NCBI GenBank assembly: GCA_902632125.1
Contig: CACPBQ010000006.1
Coordinates: 1 to 64,000 of the forward strand
Source: Paracoccaceae bacterium
Lineage (GTDB): Bacteria; Pseudomonadota; Alphaproteobacteria; Rhodobacterales; Rhodobacteraceae
Reading direction: 5' to 3'
Length of the DNA stretch: 64,000 nt
A model generated the notes under the pieces. It searched no databases. It was not told the origin of the DNA and worked only from the letters and a program-made list of their open reading frames with translations. The translations under genes and the position numbers were made by a program. The first letter of the stretch is position 1; each line of letters starts with the position of its first letter. Shown piece after piece: positions 9,744 to 18,184 of this stretch.

Positions 9744-9819
9744 TTTTATATAATTCTCTCTATTTACACAGCAAACTAAATTAAAAAATTTCTAATTTTT
9801 GAATAATTTTTAACGAATA

Positions 9820-12270
9820 TTAAGCTCTCAGCCTTTCATTTTGCGGATCCCAAAGTGCATCATTTTCTTGCACTACCGCTTTTCTACGTTCTCCATAAAT
9901 TTCTACTTCCAAATTTATGTTAGGTTTAGCTAAGTCGCTTCTAAGCATTCCCAAAGCAATTGATTCATTGACTCTATAACCCCACGCACCTGATGTTGTT
10001 TCCCCTACAACTTCACCATTGTGCCATAAGGTTGACATGTACGGCGCATCAAATTCTTCAGCATCTACAATCAAGGTTACAAATTTTTTGCTGCTGCCTT
10101 GTTGTTTTTCGTTTTGAAGTGCTAACTTTCCTGGGAAGGTCTGGGGCTTTTCAAATTTGATAAACCTCTCCAGTCCACCTTCAAGCATAGAATAATCAGT
10201 TGATAAATCACCTTTCCATGCTCGATAGCCTTTTTCGATCCGGAGTGAATTCAAGGCCCACATGCCGAAAGGTTTTGCTCCTGCTTGAAGCGATAACTTA
10301 TACAAGGCTGCTATATCTTTATTAAGTGCGTGTATTTCCCATCCTAATTCTCCAGCAAAGCTCACTCTGACCAAATTACACTCTATATCATTAACTTTCG
10401 CTTTCTGATGAGTTAACCAACTTGCCTCAAGGTCAGCTTCTGCATTTAAAGTTTGGAATAAGTCACGACTTTTGGGTCCAGTTACAATTAAGGTTCCATA
10501 TTCTTTTGTAATATCCCTGAGAGTTAGTTCCATGGGTAATGATCGACTCAAAAGTTCATAATCATGCCATTGGGCAGAAGCTGCAGTAATTAAAGTAAAG
10601 TGATCTTCACTGTGTCGCATGACTGACATTTCTGTAAGTATGCGTCCTCTTTCATCCGCAAAATAAGCAAGGTTTATCCTGCCAAGTTTAGGCAAGCCAC
10701 CTGTTATTTGGCAACGTAACCATTCGGCAGAACCTTCACCACTTAATTCAAAACGGCTAAAGCCTGGCAAATCCAAAATCCCAACAGAATCTCGCACAGC
10801 CTCGCATTCCTCTTTGATCCTTTTCTCCCAAGGCCCAGATCTCTTCCAGGTTTTTGTTGCTTTTTCTGATGTATCATCTCCTTTTTTTGCAAACCAGTTA
10901 GCACGCTCCCACCCATTGTATGCGCCCATTTGGCCTCCATTTTTCAAAACGAGGTCATGAGCTGGTGAGAGTTTTTTATTTCTCCCAGCAGGCCATTCAT
11001 GCCAAGGAAAATGCATTGCGTACTCGTTACCGTAGACTTCCATACCCTTTGCAACACAATACTTATGGTCGGTATAATCTGTATATCTTCTCGGGTCACA
11101 GGACCACATATCCCACTCTGTAACGCCTTTAGTAATCCATTCGCATAAAACTTTTCCAGCGCCGCCAGCTTGTGCAATGCCAAAAGTAAAAACGCAGGCT
11201 TCAAACCCATTTTCAACTCCAGGCATAGGTCCAATTAACGGAAGGCCATCAGGGGCGTATGGAATTGGACCATTTATAACTCTACTAACGCCAGAAGTTC
11301 CTAAAAGTGGAACGCGCTCCATAGCATCAGAAACAATATCTTCTATTCGATCTAAGTCATCGTTCCATAATTGAAAACTAAAATCGTCAGGCATAGGGTC
11401 GTCTTCAGTAGCCCAATGAGCCCTACAATTCGGTTCATATGGCCCCAAATTAAAACCGTTTTTTTCCTGTCTTAAATAATAAGAGATATCTACATCCCTT
11501 AATAAAGGGAGTTTTTTACCGGACCTTTTGGTGTAGTCATCAATTTCAGGTATTTCTTCTGATAAAAGATACTGGTGGCTCATAACCATCATAGGCACTG
11601 TTCTTCCACCATAAGGTTTAAACCATTCTCCAACTTGTTGAGCATAGTACCCGGCAGCGTTCACAACATACTGACAGTCTATGTCACCTTTTTCCGTTTG
11701 AACAGTCCAGGTTTTGTTTTTATTTTGGGTGACACCGATTGCTGGAGTAAAGCGAAGTATTTTGGCCCCCAGATCTCGTGCGCCCTTAGCTAAAGCTTGA
11801 GTTAGTTGTGCTGGATCAATGTCGCCGTCATTTGGATCATACAATGCGCCTACAAGGTCATGTATCTCTAAAAAAGGATATAAATCTTTAGCCTCTTTTG
11901 GTGAGAGAATTTGAATATCCATGCCTTGATATTTACCCATGCTGGCGGCACGTTTGAATTCTTGAAGACGCTCTTTAGAATGAGCCAATCTCAAAGACCC
12001 AGTTTGATGATAGTTCATAGGGTAATCAACTTCTTCACCAAGTTTTGCGTATAGTTCTGTCGAATATCTTTGCATATTCATTATCGACCAGCTGGTTGAA
12101 AATGTGGGTACGTTACCCGCAGCGTGCCAAGTAGAGCCAGCAGTCAATTCATTTTTTTCCAATAAAACGCAGTCCGTCCAACCAGCTTTGGCTAGATGAT
12201 AGAGCGAACTTGCACCAACGACTCCACCGCCAATAATTACAACTTTAGCTTTTTTTGGAAAGTCAGACAT
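9820..12270 (-). CDS. FAD-dependent GcvT-family dehydrogenase (second paralogue)
   Basis: The 816-residue protein has the same architecture as the dehydrogenase at 6392-8839: an FAD domain with GGGVVG near the N-terminus, TWHAAG with His49 at the expected flavin-attachment position, and a C-terminal aminomethyltransferase-like folate domain. The two proteins differ along most of their length, which suggests different methylamine substrates such as dimethylglycine versus sarcosine. A strong ribosome-binding site (GGGGAG) precedes its ATG. It appears to be first in the demethylation cluster; the LysE exporter lies 98 bp upstream on the same strand. The exact substrate is unknown. Confidence 0.83.
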   Translation of the reverse strand: MSDFPKKAKVVIIGGGVVGASSLYHLAKAGWTDCVLLEKNELTAGSTWHAAGNVPTFSTSWSIMNMQRYSTELYAKLGEEVDYPMNYHQTGSLRLAHSKERLQEFKRAASMGKYQGMDIQILSPKEAKDLYPFLEIHDLVGALYDPNDGDIDPAQLTQALAKGARDLGAKILRFTPAIGVTQNKNKTWTVQTEKGDIDCQYVVNAAGYYAQQVGEWFKPYGGRTVPMMVMSHQYLLSEEIPEIDDYTKRSGKKLPLLRDVDISYYLRQEKNGFNLGPYEPNCRAHWATEDDPMPDDFSFQLWNDDLDRIEDIVSDAMERVPLLGTSGVSRVINGPIPYAPDGLPLIGPMPGVENGFEACVFTFGIAQAGGAGKVLCEWITKGVTEWDMWSCDPRRYTDYTDHKYCVAKGMEVYGNEYAMHFPWHEWPAGRNKKLSPAHDLVLKNGGQMGAYNGWERANWFAKKGDDTSEKATKTWKRSGPWEKRIKEECEAVRDSVGILDLPGFSRFELSGEGSAEWLRCQITGGLPKLGRINLAYFADERGRILTEMSVMRHSEDHFTLITAASAQWHDYELLSRSLPMELTLRDITKEYGTLIVTGPKSRDLFQTLNAEADLEASWLTHQKAKVNDIECNLVRVSFAGELGWEIHALNKDIAALYKLSLQAGAKPFGMWALNSLRIEKGYRAWKGDLSTDYSMLEGGLERFIKFEKPQTFPGKLALQNEKQQGSSKKFVTLIVDAEEFDAPYMSTLWHNGEVVGETTSGAWGYRVNESIALGMLRSDLAKPNINLEVEIYGERRKAVVQENDALWDPQNERLRA

Positions 12271-12368
12271 AAAATAATCTCCCCTGATATTTTACAATGA
12301 TCTTTAAATAAATTTTATTATATTTTTAAAAGATTAAAACATGAAATTGCTGATTAGTTAGTTTTTTT

Positions 12369-12974
12369 TTAAATTGTCAAAAATGCCAAAGCTACCCCAT
12401 ACAAAACAAAACAAAATGACAACATTCTGCGAAGTTGAATATTTAATGTCACCGTTAATGCTTTATCTTTTAAATAGGCTCCAAAAGCACAGAGACTGGT
12501 ATAATTTAAACAAGTGATTGTGAGGGCTGTTGGTACAATTACCCACATCTGTGTTCCGATTGCGACTTCAGGATTTACAACAATAGTAAATGCAGCCAGA
12601 TACCCAGCGAGCGATTTTGGATTTATTGTCGCGATTAAAAATGATTTCACAAATAAAGAGCGAATTGAGTACTTAGGTTGAGTGTACTTTCCAGCATCAA
12701 TTAAGCCTTTGATTCCAACATATATAAGAAAAATAATTCCCATGATTTTTAAAATTATAAGTGTTTCGGGAGTATTTATAATTATGGACGAAAGTCCGAG
12801 AATAGTAAGTGCCAAAAAAAATGTTGCTTGGCTTAATATGGCGGCTACACAAACTAGACTTTTTCTAAAACCAAATTCACTTGCACTAGCGATACAATTA
12901 AGTGCGTTTGGTCCAGGAATGGTAACAAAGAGTGCCCAAAAGCCTGTAAAAATAATCCAATCTTCTAGGGGCAT
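12369..12974 (-). CDS. LysE/RhtB family amino-acid exporter
   Basis: This is a 201-residue inner-membrane protein with about six hydrophobic segments. The N-terminal signature (FWALFVTIPGPNALNCI) is typical of the LysE/RhtB family, in which the PGP motif in the first helix is conserved. Relatives export amino acids such as lysine, homoserine or threonine, or their derivatives. The substrate here cannot be read from sequence. It precedes the methylamine demethylation cluster on the same strand by 98 bp, so it might relieve amino-acid build-up from that pathway, but independent transcription is just as possible. Confidence 0.85.
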   Translation of the reverse strand: MPLEDWIIFTGFWALFVTIPGPNALNCIASASEFGFRKSLVCVAAILSQATFFLALTILGLSSIIINTPETLIILKIMGIIFLIYVGIKGLIDAGKYTQPKYSIRSLFVKSFLIATINPKSLAGYLAAFTIVVNPEVAIGTQMWVIVPTALTITCLNYTSLCAFGAYLKDKALTVTLNIQLRRMLSFCFVLYGVALAFLTI

Positions 12975-13137
12975 TGATAAATCGCGTTAAGTTAAGTCAT
13001 GTCGTTGAGTAACTGATAAAGTATCCATTTAATACAATAAAATCCCTGTTTTTTTTTTAGAGATCAAAATGCTTGTTAACTTTGGATCTGAATAGATTAA
13101 CTTGTTTGTTGTATTAAAATTTCGTACCGGCTTAGGA

Positions 13138-13788
13138 ATGAAACACCGAAAATACTCTCCTCCAGCTACACCGGTAGATATTGTTTATGAAGATTCCGAT
13201 ATTCTAGTCGTGAACAAGCCAGAAGGTTTGCTGTCAGTTCCGGGTCGTGGTCTGCACTTACAAGACTGTTTGCTAAACAGAATACATGAAATTTTCCCAA
13301 TGGCTCTATTAGTTCACCGTTTGGACTGCGATACGTCAGGTCTAATTGTTTTTGCTATGAGTAAACACTCTCAAAGACAACTCTCAATGCAGTTTGAAAA
13401 GAGACTTATTAGAAAGACCTACGTTGCCCGTGTTTCGGGGCAAGTACCCGAAAAATCAGGAATAATTGACAAGCCAATCATTGTCGATTGGCCGAATCGG
13501 CCATTGCAGAAAGTTTGCTATGAGACTGGTAAGCCGGCAATAACGAACTGGCGCCGTGTCAGAGCTGATCAAAATGAAAGTCGTTTAAAATTAAATCCTA
13601 AAACGGGCAGATCACATCAATTACGTGTGCATTGTATGGCTATGGGGCACGTAATTTTAGGCGATCCTTTGTATGCAGAAGGAGAAGCAGTTAACTATGA
13701 TAGATTGATGCTTCACTCAGAAGAATTAAGGTTAAATCATCCCGAGAGTGGAAGAGGCATGTCCTTTCGGTCAAAAGCACCATTTTAG
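13138..13788 (+). CDS. rluA: RluA-family pseudouridine synthase
   Basis: The protein isomerises uridine to pseudouridine in RNA. It has no S4 domain, and its size and the opening ILVVNKPEGLLSVPGRG resemble E. coli RluA, which modifies 23S rRNA U746 and tRNA U32. The catalytic motif HRLDCDTSG holds the essential Asp (residue 63 from the start used here), and GRSHQLRVH is the second family motif. I chose the ATG at 13138. A frame-open TTG at 13102 would add 12 poorly conserved residues. Ribosome-binding signals are weak for both. The gene ends 21 bp from the stop of dnaE2, tail to tail. Confidence 0.87.
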   Translation: MKHRKYSPPATPVDIVYEDSDILVVNKPEGLLSVPGRGLHLQDCLLNRIHEIFPMALLVHRLDCDTSGLIVFAMSKHSQRQLSMQFEKRLIRKTYVARVSGQVPEKSGIIDKPIIVDWPNRPLQKVCYETGKPAITNWRRVRADQNESRLKLNPKTGRSHQLRVHCMAMGHVILGDPLYAEGEAVNYDRLMLHSEELRLNHPESGRGMSFRSKAPF

Positions 13789-13809
13789 TTTGGTATTTTA
13801 ATTATCACT

Positions 13810-16701
13810 TCAGTGAACTGGCGTAAGATAGGAACGTAACAAAGCAATAGGGTGCGCGCGAAGACTGAACCGGAGGGCAGCATAATCTTCAATAATCTCT
13901 TCACCGGTTGTCATGATTGGTAAATTAGCGGTGGGTTCGTTTATAAATTCATCACCAAGGTCGCCTGAAAATAAGGGTAGAGGTTTATTAGCCCTTATAG
14001 ACTTTGCTTCCCACAGAGCTTCGCGGCGAGAGCGTCCAAGAGCAAAAAAAACATCTGCTTCTGCAAGACGTGCTAATAAATTTGGTGATATCCCTGCACG
14101 GCGCCAAACATCATGAATGGAAGAATATCCATTTCCTCGGGTTGCATTGATCCAAATTGCATCCTCTTCCTTCATCCCTTTAATTTGTCTGAAACCAAGC
14201 CGGACAGCGTGACCTCCACACCCGTCAGGTTCAAGTGTGTTATCCCAGAGACTACGGTTTATGCATACCGGGTTTATAGTTACATTATGTTCTTTTGCGT
14301 CTCTGATAATTTGTGCGGGTGCATAAAACCCCATGGGCTGAGAATTTAGTAGGGAGCATGCAAATACTTCTGGATAATGAAATTTAATCCATGCGCTTGC
14401 ATATACTAATAGTGCAAAGCTAGCTGCGTGACTTTCAGGAAAACCATATGAGCCAAAACCTTCAATTTGAGAAAAGCATCGCTTTGCAAAGTTTTCATCA
14501 TATCCATTTTCGAGCATACCATTAATAAATCGGTTTAGAAATTCACTGACATTTCCATGTTTTTTGAAAGTTGCTAGTGCTCTTCTTAAACGGTCAGCTT
14601 CATCAGGGCTAAAATTAGCGCCTATGATTGCAATTTGCATTGCTTGTTCCTGAAAAAGAGGAACACCAAGAGTTTTGCCTAGTACTTCTCCAAGCTTATC
14701 CGAAGGGAAATTGACAATTTCTTCACCATTTCGACGCCGAATGTACGGATGTACCATGTCACCTTGAATTGGTCCCGGTCGTACAATTGCAACCTGAATA
14801 ACAAGATCATAAAAACAGCGAGGCTTCATTCTTGGTAAAAAATTCATTTGTGCACGGCTTTCTACTTGAAAAACACCAATACTATCAGCGCGGCATAGCA
14901 TATCATAAACTTTGGAATCTTCGGCAGGTAGATTTGCTAAAGTATAATCATCACCAAAATATTGCTGAATCATATCGAAGCTTTTTCTGATGCAGGTCAG
15001 CATGCCTAATGAAAGGATATCTACTTTTAATATACCAAGAGCATCAATGTCATCTTTATCCCATGATATCACAGTTCGGTCTTCCATTGAGGCATTTTCA
15101 ATTGGTACTAATTCATCCAAGCGTCCTTCAGTTATTACAAAGCCGCCAACATGCTGGCTTAAGTGCCTTGGGAAGCCAATAATTTCGTCAATAATCTTAA
15201 GTGTTAGGTTTAAGTGACGATCTGACGGATTTAAACCAATCTCACGTATACGTTGTTCCTCTAATTTTTTTGTACTGAAAAACCCCCATAGCTGGGACGA
15301 TAAGGCGCTGACGGTGTCTTTACTAAGGCCCATTGCAGTACCAACCTCTCGGATGGCACGCTTGCCCCTGTAATGAATCACTGTTGAGCAAAGACCAGCG
15401 CGATGTCGGCCATAGCGATTGTATATGTACTGTATAACTTCTTCTCTACGTTCGTGCTCAAAATCAATATCGATATCAGGGGGTTCGTCGCGTGCTTCGG
15501 AAACAAATCGCTCGAAAACCATTGTTCCAATTTCTGGGCTGACTGATGTGACCCCAAGGCAGTAACAAACAACTGAGTTTGCTGCAGACCCTCTCCCTTG
15601 GCATAAAATGTTACGACTTCGTGCGAAAGTAACAATGTCATGCACAGTTAGGAAGTAAGGTTCATACTTTAATTTTCCTATAAGTTTTAGTTCGTGATTT
15701 AGCATGGATTGCACTTTTTTGGGTGCTCCCGCTGGATATCTCCAATTGAGCCCCTCGGCAGCTAATCTTTTCAAACGTTTTTGAGGTGTTTCCCCGTTGT
15801 TTATTTCCAAAGGATATTGATATTTTAACTCATCTAATGAAAACTGTAATTTATCTAAAATATGGATCGTATTCTTTATTGCTGTGGGGTATCTAGAAAA
15901 AATTTGCAGTATTTCAGTATATGAACGTAGGCGCCTTTCTGCATTTGGTAGTGCATTTTTTCCTAACTGATCGATAGTTTTGCCTAGGCGAATTGCCGTC
16001 AGAACATCTGCTAGTTTGCGGCGTTTGCTATGGTGCATAATTGGATGTGCACTGGCAACAAGATCACATCTAATAATTTCGGATAGTTTTCTGATGTGTT
16101 TAAATCTTTTAGGATCGATCCCATCATACTCTGGGGTCAATACTATATAGATATCTTGATTAAATTTGTTCTTAAGAAGGGCACTATTTTCTAACCAAAG
16201 TTTTGATTTTTTCACGTTCCATGGCGTCTCTGGTGAATGAATAAGGAGTACTACATCATCTAGTTCTCCAATGATTTCATCAATAACCAAATCACATAAA
16301 CCTTTATTATTGCGTAATCTACCTTTAGAGAGACACCGACATAATGTGCCCCAACCTTTGCGTGACTTAGGTAAAACTGTAACTTCAAACCCGTCTATTA
16401 ATTGTAATTTTGAGCCAGGTATCAATCTCGGTACCGTATCTAGATTTAATGAAGGAGGCTTTTTAATATTTTGCGGCCGGGGAGGCCCTATTAAGCTTTT
16501 ACTTTTACGGTCTTTTATTAAACGCTTAACATCGCGTACTGCGTTGTGTGCTCGTACAATTCCAGTAACTGAATTGACATCGGCTATTGCAATAGCCGGC
16601 AAGCCAAGAAGTGCAGCGCGTTCTATATATTCTTCAGGATGTGAAGCCCCAGTTAAAAACGTAAAGTTTGATATTATTGATAATTCAGCAAACATAAACA
16701 T
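13810..16701 (-). CDS. dnaE2: Error-prone DNA polymerase DnaE2, C-terminally short
   Basis: This 963-residue C-family polymerase subunit starts with a PHP domain (AELSIISNFTFLTGASHPEE). The catalytic aspartates are intact: Asp411 and Asp413 in PDIDIDF and Asp561 in LKVDILSLGML. DnaE2 is the SOS-inducible translesion polymerase that works with ImuA and ImuB. The protein stops right after AHPIALLRSYL. Family members normally continue there for roughly 110-130 residues with an OB-fold domain of the RVAGLVLVRQRPGTAKG type. Only 21 bp then separate it from rluA, so the missing part is not displaced downstream. No imuA or imuB lies nearby. It may still polymerise DNA, but partner contacts could be altered. 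Confidence 0.88.
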   Translation of the reverse strand: MFMFAELSIISNFTFLTGASHPEEYIERAALLGLPAIAIADVNSVTGIVRAHNAVRDVKRLIKDRKSKSLIGPPRPQNIKKPPSLNLDTVPRLIPGSKLQLIDGFEVTVLPKSRKGWGTLCRCLSKGRLRNNKGLCDLVIDEIIGELDDVVLLIHSPETPWNVKKSKLWLENSALLKNKFNQDIYIVLTPEYDGIDPKRFKHIRKLSEIIRCDLVASAHPIMHHSKRRKLADVLTAIRLGKTIDQLGKNALPNAERRLRSYTEILQIFSRYPTAIKNTIHILDKLQFSLDELKYQYPLEINNGETPQKRLKRLAAEGLNWRYPAGAPKKVQSMLNHELKLIGKLKYEPYFLTVHDIVTFARSRNILCQGRGSAANSVVCYCLGVTSVSPEIGTMVFERFVSEARDEPPDIDIDFEHERREEVIQYIYNRYGRHRAGLCSTVIHYRGKRAIREVGTAMGLSKDTVSALSSQLWGFFSTKKLEEQRIREIGLNPSDRHLNLTLKIIDEIIGFPRHLSQHVGGFVITEGRLDELVPIENASMEDRTVISWDKDDIDALGILKVDILSLGMLTCIRKSFDMIQQYFGDDYTLANLPAEDSKVYDMLCRADSIGVFQVESRAQMNFLPRMKPRCFYDLVIQVAIVRPGPIQGDMVHPYIRRRNGEEIVNFPSDKLGEVLGKTLGVPLFQEQAMQIAIIGANFSPDEADRLRRALATFKKHGNVSEFLNRFINGMLENGYDENFAKRCFSQIEGFGSYGFPESHAASFALLVYASAWIKFHYPEVFACSLLNSQPMGFYAPAQIIRDAKEHNVTINPVCINRSLWDNTLEPDGCGGHAVRLGFRQIKGMKEEDAIWINATRGNGYSSIHDVWRRAGISPNLLARLAEADVFFALGRSRREALWEAKSIRANKPLPLFSGDLGDEFINEPTANLPIMTTGEEIIEDYAALRFSLRAHPIALLRSYLTPVH

Positions 16702-16795
16702 AAATATGTTCTTGTTTTGTTCTTTGTCTAGTAGTAGTTTTTATTTTATATTCTTTTGAAGCAAAGTTTTGATTACAACACTCTTGTCCGTGAAT

Positions 16796-17134
16796 TTATA
16801 CTACAGCTCTAATTAATTTACGCTCTAAAACACATATTACTTTTTTCAAATCATGCCCTCTTTTCAAAATTTGACCATCCATGCCAATTATCGCGTATTC
16901 ACCTTGCTTATTTCGTAACTTTGGTCGTTTTTCTATTCGATAAAGGGGATTTTCCGCCGTTCTGCGGAAAATTGAAAACACCGCCACATCGTAAAGTGCC
17001 GAAATACCATAGTCTCTCCACTCACCAGCGGCCACCATTTTACCATAAATCGATAGAATAATTGTAAGCTCTTTTCGATCAAATGAAATTACTTGAATTG
17101 ATTTTCGGCCAGGAAAAGGACTCAATTTGTTCAT
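16796..17134 (-). CDS. DUF2794 domain-containing protein
   Basis: This 112-residue protein matches the alphaproteobacterial DUF2794 family. Diagnostic segments are FDRKELTIILSIYGKMVAAGEWRDY, split here as FDRKELTIILSIYG and MVAAGEWRDYG, then AVFSIFRRTAENPLYRIEKRP and the GQILKRGHDLKKV tail. No function has been established that I know of. It is cytoplasmic by appearance and rich in basic residues. It lies 70 bp downstream of dapA and 94 bp upstream of dnaE2, all on the minus strand; co-transcription with dapA is possible. The family assignment is firm, the role unknown. Confidence 0.85.
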   Translation of the reverse strand: MNKLSPFPGRKSIQVISFDRKELTIILSIYGKMVAAGEWRDYGISALYDVAVFSIFRRTAENPLYRIEKRPKLRNKQGEYAIIGMDGQILKRGHDLKKVICVLERKLIRAVV

Positions 17135-17204
17135 ATCAAAAGATTTGCGGTCTTTAACTCCAAAATCAAGTTAAAATAAACAAAATGTTTGACGATAATG
17201 CCGA

Positions 17205-18089
17205 TTAAATCAAATCGGCGTGCTTAAGTGCTGAGGTAATTTTTTGTTTAGTTGGTTCAGAGAGTGGTGTAAGTGGAAGCCGCACCTCATCTTTACATAA
17301 TCCTAGTTTACTCAATGCGTATTTTGCACCAACCAGACCAGGTTCAGTAAAAATAGCTTTATGCAAAGGCATCAATTTATCCTGGATCTTGAGTGCCATA
17401 GAATAGTCACCCTCTAGGGTTGCTTCTTGCATTCTTGAACATAGCGCAGGAGCAACGTTTGCAGTAACTGATATACAGCCGACGCCTCCTTGCGCATTAA
17501 ATCCATGTGCCGTTGCATCTTCTCCTGACAATTGTATGAAGTCCTGACCGCAAGTTTCACGTTGATCACAAACTCTGGCTAAATCGCCTGTCGCGTCCTT
17601 AACACCGATAATAGCAGACAACTTTGCTAATTTACCCATAGTTTCAGGTGTCATATCTACGACAGAACGACCCGGAATATTGTAGATAATTATTGGAAGC
17701 CCGATCTTTGCTAGTTCAGTGAAATGCGCTATCAAACCTGCCTGAGTTGGTTTGTTGTAATAAGGAGTAACTACTAAAGCGGCGTCAGCTCCAACATTCT
17801 GAGCATGTTCTACAAATCTGATTGCTTCGGCAGTATTATTGGAGCCTGCGCCAGCTATCACAGGAACTCTACCAGCTGCTTCATTAATAACTTCGCTAAC
17901 CACTTGTTCATGTTCAGCATGTGTAAGGGTTGGACTTTCACCGGTTGTACCAACGGGCACAAGTCCGTGGCTACCCTGTTCTATATGCCAATTTACAAGT
18001 TTTTTCAGATCTTTTATGTCTATTTCGCCGTCATTAAATGGCGTGACCAATGCTGGTAATGATCCTTTAAACACGAAACACTCCTTCAA
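17205..18089 (-). CDS. dapA: 4-hydroxy-tetrahydrodipicolinate synthase
   Basis: The 294-residue TIM-barrel enzyme condenses pyruvate with aspartate semialdehyde, the first step dedicated to lysine and diaminopimelate. The Schiff-base lysine is Lys164 in IGVKDATGD. Tyr136 in IIIYNIPGR and the GTTGESPTL loop (about 47-55) complete the active site, and PYYNKPTQ carries the second conserved tyrosine. The length is standard. It diverges from the lytic transglycosylase gene with a 95-bp shared upstream region, so peptidoglycan precursor supply and turnover sit back to back. A DUF2794 gene follows on the same strand. Confidence 0.96.
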   Translation of the reverse strand: MKECFVFKGSLPALVTPFNDGEIDIKDLKKLVNWHIEQGSHGLVPVGTTGESPTLTHAEHEQVVSEVINEAAGRVPVIAGAGSNNTAEAIRFVEHAQNVGADAALVVTPYYNKPTQAGLIAHFTELAKIGLPIIIYNIPGRSVVDMTPETMGKLAKLSAIIGVKDATGDLARVCDQRETCGQDFIQLSGEDATAHGFNAQGGVGCISVTANVAPALCSRMQEATLEGDYSMALKIQDKLMPLHKAIFTEPGLVGAKYALSKLGLCKDEVRLPLTPLSEPTKQKITSALKHADLI

Positions 18090-18184
18090 GTTTATATGCA
18101 GACAAACGTTTTCCTAAAATGCAAGATTGCTTAAGTTAAAATGCACAGTACACTTAAGGTACGTATTGAGGTTCTGGATCAAAA

